From assembly GCA_947034885.2 (NCBI GenBank), contig OX344751.2, forward strand, positions 15,004,001-15,068,000: a stretch of 64,000 nt of DNA, written 5' to 3'. The notes under the pieces are model-generated. The model did not search any database and had not been told where the DNA came from. It was given only the letters and a program-made list of their open reading frames with translations. Each line of letters begins with the position of its first letter. The first letter of the stretch is position 1. Shown piece by piece: positions 36,528 through 49,100 of the stretch. The position numbers and the translations under genes are program-made. The stretch comes from Thuidium tamariscinum (lineage: Eukaryota > Streptophyta > Bryopsida > Hypnales > Thuidiaceae).

Positions 36528-39500
36528 ATGGCAGCTGTGGCGACTGCGGCAGGAATGCCGGTTCTTTCCAAGGCGCATTGGCTGGCCGACGATCGTACCG
36601 GTTTGAATAAATCCAGGTACTCTAGCTCTCACCGGGACGTTGTCGAACAATCGCAATGGCGTTTGGAATTGGGTCGTCGATTACTTAGCGGCGACGCCGG
36701 AAATGAAATTTCGGGTTAGTTTGCGTTTCGCTTGTTATCGGTCTGGGCAGGGATCACGTTGACGTTTCTGAAAGCTGTTTGGTCATGGTTGTATTTCTAG
36801 GACAATTGGGTGTTCAGGTGTTCGCTTGCCGCTTGCCGGCAAGCCTTTTTGCGGCTCAACCCAATGGGCGAGAATTACGAGGCGATCCGGGCATCATCGG
36901 AGCCAATGGTGCACTCTCCAGGTTCTTGGTTGTCCCAATTTTTTAATTTAAAATGTGGAACATTATAATCTCAATAGTTGTCGGGGTCTGCTCGACTTGT
37001 TCAATGCTCTTCTGTGCAACAGTGATCGGATTTGATGGGCGACCCCTGTTATCAAATGCTGTATAGAGAATCGAGTCCATTGCGCTTATAATACGAACTC
37101 AATATGACCAGTTTCAACTTCGAATTCTCAAAGTTGTGTACGCTATGTGTGATTGAGGATTCGTCTCAGAGATGGATGCATCGATCTCCTTTTGTGTTTT
37201 GGTATAAACTTCGCAAAGTTTTGAGGATGACAAATGGTGTTTGGAGGTCTTGCAGGTTACTGCTGGAGGAGAGGACGCAGAGGAAAGAAACGAAGATACT
37301 GCTGTCAAGGCAGAAGAAATGAAAGAGGAGCCCGCTGTTTCGGCGGAGGAAAAGAACGAAGGAACGGCTGTCCAGGTAGTGGAGAAAAAAGCTGAGACTG
37401 AGTATAGTGCTGCCATGCAGCAAGCCATGGGTACCTGTAAGTTGTGGCGCCTTCAAACCTGTTGTTCAAATTCTATTGCAGTCTCGTTAGTCACACCTAA
37501 TGCTCATGGACGGTGATTCCACATACAACGGAGTCTTTGGACATGTCAATTGCATCCTGAATCTTCTATTTATAGAAGAACATTGTAAACATTTCATTGC
37601 CTTCAAGTTTAGAAAGGTGTTTCCCTCTCTTTTCAAAATTTTATGAAGTACAATATGTGGCCGAATTTGTTGCTATTATATTACAGTAATATATGTTTAT
37701 ATTCAGATTAACCACCTTTGCCTGCTTCAACCCTACGCTATCATGCTTTTAATGAGAGTCTGAAGTAATCTTGCCCTATTTCACCTTGATTCCATGCCAT
37801 AGCTCTCCTACCGATTCGGATAGTCTTCATAGTGCTTCATTTGTTGCTTGAGGTGGCACCACAAGTCTTCAATGAGGTTGAGGTTGGCCATTCCGTAACC
37901 TCAATGGAAATAGGTTTGTCACAATAGTTCATATCCTCTTTCCTTGGAGTGAGAGTTCTCCCATTCCTTACCTCCAGAGGTGAAGCAAAGCCCATCCTCT
38001 CATTACAGGGAATGTGGGAAGGGATTATTGCGACACTTAGTCTACTAATTGGCCATTTACTTGACTTTCTCTCCATTCAGACATCCAAAGGCAGCGCTGA
38101 ATTCTATGTTTCAGATATGTGAAATGTTGACAATTTGATTATGTCGGATGCAGCACTAGAGTACAGGCATGAGCTGGGAATGAATTACGCCTTTGTATTA
38201 CCGGATCTCATTGTGGGATCGTGTCTTCAGGTCAGTTCCGTATCATAAGATAAGACCTACTGATGTTGTTCAGTTTACAACTGTCTCAGTACGGAATGAA
38301 AATCTTCAGGCTCAGAAGAAGTGGCTTACATAATAATGGACCGAAAATACCTTCCAATTGTTGCTTCACTTTTTTTGTTCAGATTGTGAATACATGTCAG
38401 AATTGTTGAGGCTAATATTTGCACTCATATTAGTTGGTGTGTACTTAGACTCCTTTGGACGCAGACAAGCTGAAGGCCATTGGTGTTGGAGTCATATTCT
38501 GTTTACAACAAACTCCTGACCTAGCGTATCCTTGATGATTATCGTGTGTGTGCATTTAGTCCGTTAGGTTTAGGTTTCTTTCGAGGATTTTGCATTGATG
38601 GTGACCTTGTTTACCTTAATGAAGTCTCAGATACTTTGGAGTAGATCTTCCGGCCATCCAAGCACGCGTGAATGAACTTGATGGCATTACGCATTATCGA
38701 TGCCAGATAAGGTAACCAAGTGATCAAATTCATTTTCTGATAACTAAGGATTTCTAATTTGTTCAAGTGAAAGCATGAGCTGGAGTAAGAGCTGAGCTCT
38801 GACTTCCTATGCCAAGCAGGGACTTTGATCCTTACGATTTACGGATGAGGCTACCAGTAGCTGTGGCTCAACTGCAGAAGGCTATTGAAGCGCATAAAGG
38901 CAAGATCGCCTATGTCCATTGCACTGCTGGCCTTGGCCGGGCCCCTGGCGTTGCGGTGAGCCTGCTTCATGTTTAAGCGACTTTTTGACGTTTTTGGAGA
39001 ATTCCTTTTAGCAATTTGACAGTACCCTTTGTTTGGCTCGAACAACCGCTCTGAAGAATGTTAATTTGACGTTCTCATGCAGCTTGCTTTCATGTATTGG
39101 CTTCGGGGGTTATCACTCAAAGAAGCAAACGTCCTTCTCCAGGTCAGCCAATGGTACATACTCTCGTAGTGATATTGTATTTCTATGTTGAAGAGTTTCT
39201 CTTACATGGTTGTATTGATGACATGGAAAAATTTACTCCTTAGGGCTGTTTGGGTAATTATCTCCGGTGATCCTGTCGTGATGTATTTCATATTGGATCG
39301 AACCTCTTAATCAATCTTTTCAGACTTGCACTGTGTTCGCCAATTCTTGCAGAAAGTGAGACGCTGTCATCCAAAGCTTGACTCAATTAGAGCTGCTACT
39401 GTTGATCTGGTATGTTTTCTACATACCTGGCATATCTTTTGGTGAGCAGATGGTGCATATATTCTCATGTATGTATGTCAATGGTTCTTTACGTTCTGGT

Positions 39501-40855
39501 CTGAAGTGGAACTTTTACCGGTCTCAAGCTGCTTGTTTTTTTGAAGTCTTAGACTATGATTTCTGACTCACTACATTTTCTTGTACTGGGTAGCTGATCG
39601 ATCGGCCGAAGCAAGTTGTAGAGTTAAAGTGGTGGAGTGGACCTACTACTGTCGAAATCGCAGGTCTTGACGTAGGCTGGGGTAATCAGGTTCGTCATTT
39701 ATTCCTCGTGACTGGTGCTGTTGATAAGAGTTGTGCGAATGTGATTTATTTTGGTTGATTCCTGTTGTTGAGATGCACCGTATTCTGTCACCAATTTCAG
39801 TTTTCATTAGGAACTCTTCTTGTGCAGAGACTTCCATTGGAGTTTCGGCAAAATGAAAATCAGTGGGTTCTAAGACGAGAAGTGCCGGTAACGATTCATA
39901 ACTCAGATATGATGGGTTGTTTTGTTGATACTCTGAGGATCACTTTGTTACTTTAATTGCCTCTGTTACCAATGATTAAGTTGTCCTGGTTCTGTTGAGA
40001 TGTAGGCTGGACGGTATGAGTACAAGTATATTGTGGACGGCGTGTGGATGACAAATTCTGAATCCCCTTTGTCTCATCCAAATAGAGAAGGCCAAGTCAA
40101 CAACGTTCTTGAGGTAACCAACTGTTCTTACCCATCTGTTTTAAGGAGATGACATACTCTGAAGTGCAGCATGTAGAGGTGCCTACAATTTCTGTGGAGG
40201 AAAGCACTAGTTTTATCTATTTTTTTTGTCTGCCCAGAAACATGTCACTTAAATAGAACATGACAGTATTAAATTAAACTACTCTAATATCTTAATAACA
40301 GCCATCATAAGAAGATTGATCACTAGAAGGCAAGATAAATAGGATGCATTTTATGGAGAGACCTTCCCACAATTCATAGGGAGGCTCACTACAATCTCCT
40401 ACTCGTATCTATTTGTTGGGTGCTTATGACATTATTTAAAGTATTTAGTTCACAACCTTCCGACAATTCAATGAAAGAAATAGGCAGAAGTCCCAATGGT
40501 TGAACTCCACTGATATCTCCCATTGAAAGTATTTTTTCTTAAACAAAAATCTTGTTCCTGGATCATTGACGGGGTACACTGCCTTATAAAGTTCAACCCT
40601 ACTATATTGTATGATTAGAATCACATATAATTAGTTTGAACTTGATTTTATCAAAAGCTGTGAAACCATTGCATTTGTATTTTGCTTCACATTGCTGTTT
40701 TCCAATGTCAAGCGCAGATAGTGGACAGTGCACAGAATGGGGCGACCAAAAGCCTGAAGCACCGGCTGATGCAAGAAGATGCCGACCTGACAACTGAGGA
40801 ACGAACCAAAATTCGTGCAAAATTGGAAGAGATTGCCAATAGTGGGCAATGGTGA
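36528..40855 (+). CDS. SEX4: SEX4-type phosphoglucan phosphatase (dual-specificity phosphatase plus CBM48)
   Basis: Thirteen exons: 36528-36714, 36801-36928, 37256-37430, 38154-38230, 38449-38525, 38631-38711, 38820-38955, 39083-39142, 39353-39409, 39594-39689, 39828-39887, 40006-40113 and 40718-40855, giving about 459 aa. The N-terminal ~110 residues look like a chloroplast transit region, then comes an acidic stretch ([14 protein letters not shown]). The phosphatase domain contains YRHELGMNY, the acid loop [12 protein letters not shown] and the catalytic [11 protein letters not shown] (Cys276, Arg282). A CBM48 starch-binding domain follows ([29 protein letters not shown]) and then the short C-terminal helix typical of SEX4. 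The enzyme removes phosphate from starch glucan in the plastid so that breakdown can proceed; CBM48 separates it from LSF2. The exon 1/2 start and the exon 2 donor (TTG|GTTGTC) are the weakest parts. Arabidopsis SEX4 is about 379 aa, so the N-terminus is long here. Confidence 0.92.
37770..38076 (-). pseudogene. Tc1/mariner-like transposase remnant inside SEX4 intron 3
   Basis: On the minus strand 37883-37812 encodes [20 protein letters not shown], which follows the conserved end of Tc1/mariner transposases (SPDLNPIENLWxxLK, containing the last acidic catalytic residue). After one frame change it continues [15 protein letters not shown], matching the ELW segment further on. Upstream on the same strand a frame is open to 38076 and ends in EVTEWP, the tryptophan-proline just before the motif, in another frame. 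At least two frame changes and stops make it dead. It lies antisense within the host intron. Confidence 0.7.
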
Positions 40856-42297
40856 GAGAAAATCCAAGCAAGTGCACAACTTTCCTGCTCTTGTAGCAGT
40901 TTCATAAGAGGACACCAGGAGGTATTTTAGCACTTATTTTAGTTTCATTTTGATAGTTCATAACATTTCAAATGGCTTTTCAAATAGCAAATGTCCCAAA
41001 CTTCCTCAAATTCATCGTACATGTAGCTCTGGTCGATGCAAGGCCTCCTGCCCTTCACTTCAGAGCCAGAAAATGAATGAGTTGGTTGGAACTCAGTGCC
41101 TTTCTGAACCCATGTTGCTGTAAGAATTTGGCAGGGTGTGGTATGTAGTGCAAACACATGCCGTAGAATGAGTAGAAAAGTGAAGAAAAGACTTGTTCCC
41201 AACTGCTCTTCAAATCCCATGTATTATGTTTATTTGTTTTTAGGTAATGGATGGCAGTCAATCTTTGGAATGGGGTGATGGAGCTTTCTTCTAGAATTAC
41301 TGTTGTTCAATTATGGTTTTTTCTTGTAATAAATCTCTAAAATCCGTTTGCATTTTGAGCCCCAAAATTTAAGACAATGGTCACTTTTGAGTTAGTTGGA
41401 GATTATTGGATGAAAGTAAATGTAAAATCACATTTTGTCACATTCCGTCACATTCCATCACATCACATTCCATTTTCAAGTCGCATTACAATTAAAGTCT
41501 CCATTTAAATTCCTCTCTATTGTTGAGGTACACCAATACACTTCCATTCACTACCTAATTCATCATCCTACTCTTAGCCCAAATACCACCATACATCATT
41601 CAAATCTGAACAACTAATACATTTTTGATTGCTACTTAATTCCATCATCCTACTTTTGGCCAAAATATCATCATATATCATACAAATCTAAACAATTTAT
41701 GAAAAAATCAATATAGTGATTGTATGATTAAAATAAGACAATGGCAAAATGGTTATAGATTTGCTGAAGTGTGGTAATAGAGATGAAGGGGGTGCATGTT
41801 GGAGGTGGGATCATTTAGCTTTTATTAGCTTAGGAACAAATACATGACAACTTGAACCTGCATAAGTGCCATTATATATATAGAAAAGTGATTATGGATT
41901 GTTGTAGGATGTTCATGACTCCACTCCATTAATGGTTTTGAAATTTCAACGTAGATTGCTTCAAAAATTCACACAAATTACTATTTTCATCAACAAATTA
42001 TATTCCCACTTTACAATTTGATTCTTGAAACACGTGTACACCTCTAAAAAAAATATGTGCCCCTCTTGGAGTTGGAGTCGGCCCTAGACTGCTAGTTTGC
42101 ATGGTAATAGGCTTGTCTACCTTACCGGTCATTCGGATATCGGGGAGCGTGGATGGATGAAAACTGAGGACGGAGGGAACCCTTCACCGTGGTGTGAACC
42201 AGCCAACACTAAGTTACCCACGCCGCAGCTCGCACTCTCGCAGATTGACGGAGATCGCAGCAGGACTTCAATTGCAGGGCAGCATCGATCGGAGGCC
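40856..42297. other. intergenic between SEX4 and NDUFB9
   Basis: Starts with the SEX4 3' region, followed by A+T-rich DNA from about 41330 to 42060 with a short run of TCACATTCC-type repeats at 41431-41475. From about 42090 base composition rises; 42097-42297 is probably the NDUFB9 leader and promoter. The ORF beginning at 42097 shares its frame with nothing conserved before the NDUFB9 ATG. Confidence 0.5.
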
Positions 42298-44119
42298 ATG
42301 AGCTCGGCAGTGGTTGCGGCCAGGCGGGCGCTGCAGCAGCAGCGAACTCGCTTTCTCTACCGCCGCGCTCTTCGCAACGTGCTCAGCTATTCCGTGCATC
42401 GCGACATTTTCTACATTGAGGTGGAGTTCCGACTTCTCGACCACGTCCAAGTCCTAATTTCTTAGACATTCTCACCCACGCATTGAACGAGATTACCCAT
42501 TATACTCACTCAGCTAGAGGACGCTATGAATTTCCTTGCTACTAGAGGTTTTGCTTAACCCTAATTTCGATATACAGAGGCGATTATTTTCAGTTTCATC
42601 TTTTATTTTTCCTATTTCTCGCCCAATTACTACTTCTGAGAGATTCTAAACCCTGCATTGGCAACGATTCTCTATTAACCCCACTCAGCTAGACAATACC
42701 ATGGATTTCGTTGCTTCTGTTTGGTCTGGAGGTTTTGGTTAGCCCTTATTTCGATATACAGAGGCGACTTTCTGGTTTACCTGTTGTTTCTCCAATTTTT
42801 GTCGCCCAGTTTATACTTCCTGAGCGATCTAGCCCTTGCATTCTCAACGATTCTCTATTATGCCCACTCAACTAGACGATGCCATGGTCCTCCGGGGATT
42901 TGCTTGCTACTGTTCGGTGTGAAGGTTTTGGTTAGTTTCGATATGCTGAGGCGATTCTTTTTCCGGTTCATCTGTTGTTTTTCCAATTTTGTCGCTCAAT
43001 TTTTACTTGCTGAGAGATTCTGACCCTTTGCAGTGACCGCGATTTTCTCTTATGCCGACGTCAGGGATAAGAGAGAATGCCATTGAAAAAACATGGTCGA
43101 TTGCCACTAGTCGATCTGGAGGTTTTGGTTAGCCCTGATTATGATTTACAGAGGCGATTATCTGTTTTCTTATTTGCTGAATGGGGTGATTTTTGTGTGA
43201 ATTAACTTACACTATTTGTGGTTGCGTGTTCTCTTATAGGCACAGAAACTGAGGGAGCAGTTTGAGAAGAACAAGGATGTGGTATGTGTCTGTAGTGAAC
43301 ATTCAACAACTGAAAGTACCTTTGAAAGGATCTGGCACCTTGTGGAGCCCAGATGATTCTCTTGCAAATTTAAAAAAAACTGAGTTTTAGACTTCCGAAG
43401 TTCCTTTTCTGGAAGTGGAAATTGACAGGAGGTTGTCAATTGGCAGGCCAACTTGGAAACTATCGACCGGTTGCTCTATGAGGGCGAATCTAGGGTTGAG
43501 AAGTTGGAGCACCCTGATCCGTATATAGGTAATCGCTTCTCGCAACCTCGGGTATCTTTTGGGTATTCATTTTTACGAATTTTTCTTTGCTTGATGATTC
43601 AACCGAAAATTCTCGTCATATTGCTGATAGTGATCCCTCAGCGGCTCGTAATCGCACTCCTATGTATGTGCTTAAATGCTTAAATTCACGTAAATAGTAC
43701 CCTCTACCTTGCCGATTGCTTTACCCGATGCTCATTCTAACCAATCATTTGACCATATCCCGAAGATGGATGTGTTAAGTGGTTCCATGTTGCCAAACTA
43801 CGGATGGTTGTTATCATTTGATGTATATATGTAATTTCGCCAAAAATGGTTCTCATCGTGGCTGTGGGTTGTGCTTTGCAGTCCCTTGGGCTCCAGGAGG
43901 TTCAAAGTGGGCACGTAATCCACCAGTTCCTCCAGAGGTAATGACTGTTTGCTTTCATGTGAATTCTGAAGCATACGAATCGCAGGTCACGTTTAAGCTC
44001 CAAATGCCAGTCCATTTGTTTGCAACTCGAAGTCCCTGCTTCTGCTTCTAACGTCTAGATGCTTATTTTCTATGCAGATTGGCCTTGTTTTCGACTTTGG
44101 GCGAGAGGAAAATCACTAA
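42298..44119 (+). CDS. NDUFB9: NADH:ubiquinone oxidoreductase B22 subunit (NDUFB9, plant CIB22), LYR protein
   Basis: Five exons: 42298-42420, 43240-43281, 43447-43528, 43882-43937 and 44078-44119, giving 114 aa, close to the usual ~117 aa of plant CIB22. The LYR motif is at residues 20-22 (FLYRRALRN), followed by SVHRDIFY, KLREQFEKNKDV, a HPDPYIVPWAPGGSKWARNP block and a C-terminal FDFGREENH. It is an accessory subunit at the distal membrane arm of mitochondrial complex I, and LYR subunits bind the mitochondrial acyl-carrier protein. There is no cleavable presequence, as is normal for this subunit. The first intron (819 bp) is unusually filled with tandem repeats. Confidence 0.95.
42485..43165. 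repeat. NDUFB9: four diverged ~185-200-bp tandem units in NDUFB9 intron 1
   Basis: A unit with GGTTTTGGTTAGCCCT, TTCGATATACAGAGGCGA, a TTTTGTCGCCCAATT section, GAGAGATTCTAACCC and GCAACGATTCTCTATTA recurs with the CGATATA-CAGAGGCGA core near 42567, 42750, 42937 and 43140. Periods are about 185, 187 and 203 bp. It fills most of the first intron directly after exon 1. Confidence 0.85.
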
Positions 44120-44912
44120 TCTCCTCTCTCGTTCTGTGGTATAGAGTTTACAGAACTGCTTGCCAACAGAAGAGACATGGGTGTCACGTAAATTCACTGT
44201 TTCTGCACTAATTTAGGAAATTTTCAGCTGATAACAAGGAGGGCTTCATGAAGCTCTTTTTGAACACTTCGTGCATCTTAGAAAGCTCTGCGATTTAGGG
44301 CTGACGATTCTGACTCTAGTTTCAATAAAGAGAACTTCTGGACAAGGGGTCATTTCTAATTTCATCAGCTTCAGAAGTGCAACCTAGACATTCCGTTTGT
44401 GGGCTAAAACTTTCCTAAAATAAACCAAAGCTGTATTTTCGTTGGGTGACCCTCTCAAGCACCACGTGACCCTCTCAAACACCGCTTGTTGTAGAAATGT
44501 ATCATTCGTAATGCCTCATGGATCGTGATTCGAAAAAGAGGGGAAGCACAGTACAGATTGTGTTTTGGCTTCACAACTTTGGACAAGGTGTACAGCACGA
44601 GTCGTTTTTTCGGTGCCTTGTGATTTCTCTTGTTCGTCTGTGAACAGCAACTTATTGTCCCATACCGTTTGGAGAAACGTAGGTGGTAAGGAAAGTATAT
44701 AAACCACAAGGAAGCCCATTGATACTTTAAAAGGGTTGGTTGGTTAAATATACCATGCAGGTCTTCGGACTTGTGCTGTATGGACTTTCAAGACATATGG
44801 CCGACGCAATTTTTGGGCCCATAGAGGGTTGGCACGCTCTGCCGACCCTACCCAAACGTAAATCTGAAAACAGGAAACTTCAGGAGTGCGCAGGAACTGT
44901 GGAGTGAAACCC
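44120..44912. other. downstream of NDUFB9; no gene recognised
   Basis: Two overlapping minus-strand ORFs (44455-44709 and 44516-44719) have no recognisable family. A short palindrome, GGGTTGGCACGCTCTGCCGACCC, lies near 44830. A decayed ACCACGTGACCCTCTCAA word is duplicated near 44455-44480. Confidence 0.4.
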
Positions 44913-45194
44913 TAAGGTGGGCAAACCCAATACCAACCACTGCCCTAATACCACTTAAATGTAGGACCCTTGTTGATTTTAGAATGAGAATCAACCACTG
45001 ATCTAATACTGCTTAAATGTAGGACCCTTGTTGATTTTAGAATGAGAAATTATTATAATAGTACAGGCCTTAATTTCACTTATTGTGAAGTTAAGGCATT
45101 TACTATTGTAGTAGATTGTCTCTATAGAATCTATGATGGCTTGACATTTGGATGGTATTAGGTCAATAGTTGGTATTGGGTTTGCTCTACCTTA
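44913..45194. mobile_element. TIR element family 3 (TA-flanked MITE) with an internal duplication
   Basis: Left end TAAGGTGGGCAAACCCAATA, right end the complement of TAAGGTAGAGCAAACCCAAT; the imperfect inverted repeat runs about 42 bp, through ACCAAC and CCTAATACCA. Near the left end a 58-bp segment (AACCACTGCCCTAATACCAC to AGAATGAGAA) is duplicated in tandem (44935 and 44993). There is no ORF. Confidence 0.85.
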
Positions 45195-45445
45195 TACTAA
45201 ATAGTAAAATCAAGTTGCCCTTCACAAAGTTTTCAACATTCCATATTATATGAATGTTTGTTGCTATTGTACAAGAATGCACTTCTTTTGGATTAGTTAT
45301 TGGTGTAGTTGGAACTTATGAATCTCCATGTGTACAAATGAAAGTATATCTAAAAAGATTTGTTGACTTTGTTAGCTTGAAGAATAAATTTTATGGGGTG
45401 AGGCAACTTAGTTGAAAAAGCAACCTAATTTCACTATTTAGTGTA
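45195..45445. mobile_element. TIR element family 4, copy A
   Basis: Left end TACTAAATAGTAAAATCAAG, right end the complement of TACACTAAATAGTGAAATTA, extending into GTTGC on both sides. About 250 bp, adjoining family 3 directly on its left. It shares its interior (GTTGGAACTTATGAA, GTGTACAAATGAAA, GCAACTTAGTT) with copy B. Confidence 0.75.
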
Positions 45446-45485
45446 GGAATAAACAAATATGTTAGTATCCACAATAGGTGATTAG

Positions 45486-46182
45486 TACACTACATAGTAA
45501 AATCAGATTGCCCCTCATTCACTAATTTCTTTGCATTCAATACTATAAATATTTACTATTATTTTACAAAAAATAGTTTTGCTTCAACTATGGTAGAACC
45601 ACCTATAGCAAATTAATTAAGTAATTTCACCCATATTGTGGAGCACTATAAAGCAATGTAAAGTAACTGATGTGTAGAAATATAGAAACTATGGGTATAG
45701 AAAATTTGTTTGCAATTTTATGCCATGATTTGAAATTTCTATGAATTTTGGAAGCCAAAATTTGGTTTGAATTCACACCCAATCTATAGACTCTTCTACT
45801 TGGCCAATCATTCAAGAATTACTTTTGTACTCACTACTTCCTACTTTCTTGTTGACTACTTTAAGACATGTGTCATTATCCTTAATAGTCCTAACTTTGA
45901 AAAAGAGTAAAATATACATTCCAAACTTTGATTGAGAATCTATTTTTACCTTGGCCCATGCCTTCGTTAGAAATGGTAGCACCTTACATATTGGATATAA
46001 GTCCCTAGTTAGAAATGGATGATTTCTTTGTAGGTATTGTTGGAATTGGGACTTATGAACTTGAATGTGTACAATTGAAAACATTTATAAAGACATCTAT
46101 CAACTTTGATGGCTTGTAAAGTAACTTTCTTGAGATAATGCAACTTAGTTATTCAAGCAAACTAATCTCACTATTTGGTGCA
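45486..46182. mobile_element. TIR element family 4, copy B, carrying a nested family 1 element
   Basis: Left end TACACTACATAGTAAAATCA, right end the complement of TGCACCAAATAGTGAGATTA. The interior after 46030 matches copy A (GGACTTATGAACTTG, GTGTACAATTGAAA, TGCAACTTAGTT). The 697-bp length is explained by the family 1 element at 45589-45989; without it the length is close to copy A. Confidence 0.7.
45589..45989 (-). mobile_element. TIR element family 1, copy 2 (inverted, nested)
   Basis: Left end TATGGTAGAACCACCTATAG, right end the complement of TAAGGTGCTACCATTTC. The inside matches copy 1 in reverse orientation, for example the copy 1 text ACACATGT-TTCAAAGTAGT-AAAAAGTAG against the complement of 45830-45885. 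It sits inside family 4 copy B. Confidence 0.7.
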
Positions 46183-49100
46183 CCACTTGAATTCCAATTC
46201 CATCTTCTTATTATACATATATAAAATGGACCAACTCAAGAATATAAGGATAGAATTGATACTATGCGAATAGAAATTGGTTGGTGTTCCTTAACGAAAG
46301 AATTTTTTGAAATCCATCATCATTTACAATCATAAAAAAAAGACAACAAGATCCTCCTAAAGTAAACTCCTAATATGTTTGTGTCCCTTACAACCTATAG
46401 ATTTTCTTCATCTAGATTCTAGAACAAAATTCATTATACACAACAAATACAACAAATTCTAATTTATGCAATTTTTATGGAAAGAAGTAATTCTTGCACA
46501 AAATTGGTGATTAGTCCCTAAAAGCTTAAGGGGTTCAAACAAAATACAAATGTGTTATAAAATATAAGTTCTATAACTTTTTTGTACTTTGCACACCAAA
46601 GAAGATAATGTAAAGTACAAAATATGGAAAGTATCCATAGTGTCAAAATTATAAAATTATTTTAAGATTATATTTAAATGAATTTTGAAGAGATAACTTC
46701 AAATATTCACCACAAATATAGTTTCTATCTTTAGCATTTGGATTTTTTTATTGGTCAAAATTGTGGTTTCTATCAATTTGTAAAAAATTGCATGAACTTT
46801 AGTGATGCAAACACCAATACTTTCGCCAAATAAAAAGTTCTTCAATACTAAGCAAATCATAAACGCTTTGTACTATTTCTCTTATAGTTTTTGTTTGACT
46901 ATAGTGATCTTAGTTTGAATATAAATATTAAAAGACAACTCGATATATGGTTGTTTGAGCATTTAGGAATTAACCCCTAAATACCCAAGCCTTTCCAAGG
47001 ATATTTTGATTGTGAAAAAGAGCATGACTTATAAATATCTCCAATTAAATAAGTTGTTATTTCAAAACTATCTAAGTGTATAATTGTATATTTGTTTAAA
47101 GAAATTGCTTAGTAGTGCAAAATTTGGTAGAGAGATGTGAGGTTTTAACAAAAAAAATGTACATTTAAATTTTAGGTATAGTTCCTTTTTCCACAATGTT
47201 TTAGAAATTTGCATAGAAAAGTTTTGGGAGATTGGAAGTGACACAAACAACTACAAAGAGTGTAAGCACACTAAAATGCAATTCTACAAAACTTATTTTT
47301 ATATGAAAAGCTATCAAACTCATTATGCAATCCACCTTACAATTTTTGAAATGCATTTTTTTTATAAATAATAATAGCAAATAGCTCCAAATCAAGGCTT
47401 TTATGTATAAAGTTCAATGGTGAAAATCATGAATACACTTTCTACTTTCCACTCAAACCATTTTCAAAGCAAATAGATAAGTACACTTTCTAAAGTCTCA
47501 AATGAAGTGAAATTGGCAAACTATGGTCAAACTAGGAAATGAAGTAAAATTTGCAAGCTTTACTCTCCCACTAATGGTATATATATACCTTTTAACCCCT
47601 AAATTTTTTTGATTATATTTTAACCAAAAATGGTCCAAAATTTCTTTTTCAAGTATAAATATAATTTTTTTTTAAAATAACATTTTTTGACACATGTAAC
47701 TATAGGATCTAGTAGTACATTGGTTTGAAAAGATGTAGAAAATATTTTCATTATGTGGATTGCAAGATATTAGTATTTGAATTAACAAATATCTTTTTTT
47801 AATCCTTATAAAAACTTGGGTAGTTGCACTTCAGAAGCCCACATTTATATAACAAAATGATCATATTGTTGGTGCTTCTTAAAATTCAATCCTCAAGGCA
47901 AGTTGGTTACATTCTTAAAAAATTTCAAATCCTTTGGAATTGTACAACATACAAGAAGAAAATAGTAAATAGAAGGAATTAAAGAATTATTCAAAATACC
48001 ATATTGTTTAGAATTTATTTATGGAATTGGAATATTCTAATACCAATGGTGTGAATGTTATCATGAGCAATCTACACCATATGTTTTTGTGTTTTTTTTC
48101 AAAATTATTTAAAATTGAACTAAATAAAAGACTTCAAAGTTTGTCTTGGAGTAGAGCTTCTATATCTACCTACAAACTAAAAATTCTCGTAACCTTCATC
48201 TCATTACTCAAAATAGAATGATTTAATGCTTTTAGATTATCAATTTAGAAAATCAATTTCAATCTTTTATTTCTAAAAAAGTGATTTTTTCTAATTTGCT
48301 CAGAGTGTCGTAGTTGAGTAAAAAACAACTTGTCATACAATAACTTTTTAAATATGTAAAATTGTTGGGCCCTAAAGGTATTCTTTGTCTACATGTTGTG
48401 TAAGATTTTCAAAGAAATATGATAAAATCTCTAGTCATAGCTATTTGCCCAAAATTTCTACATTGCCAAAAAATGCTACTTGGTCTTTTAGAGGTGAAAA
48501 CCTCTCAAAAATCAAATATGTAAGTAGAAAAATGTAAATTTTAATAATTGATTCTCAAAAATATATGATTTTTTCAAAAAGAAGTCATAGAAATTAAACA
48601 ACTTATAAAGATATGAGATTGAAATTTATTATTGACTATATATGGCAATTAGGGGTTAAGACCAACTAACTAGTGAATACACTTATAGATATATTATATA
48701 TTAGACAAATTGCTAGTCATTAATCTTATTCTATTCAAGTAGGTTGTCTATTAGTGCAATTGTGTAGTGAAATGATATTTATATTAAATAATAATAATAA
48801 TAATAATAATAATTGTAGTAGTGACACAATAACTCTAATATTGCCTTTAACATCACAATATCATTATTAAGCTAGACTAATTGTTCCCAATAGTCATAGG
48901 AAAGATTCTTTTCTAGCAAAAAAGAATGATCACTAAATGACTAAAGAAAAAGACTATGAAAGTTTTATTGGCAATGAAAGATTTTTTTTCCATAAAGTGA
49001 GTATTAATAGTTGAAAGAGATTTTTTGGGGTCTAATTCCAATAGAAAAGTTTTTGACAATAATTTTCAAATTTTCAAATTTGTTCAACATTTATATCAAA

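Noticed and set aside
45227-46185. Direct repeats around 45300 and 46040 considered as LTRs of a small retroelement
   Set aside because: They are better explained as two copies of TIR element family 4, because each has its own inverted ends.
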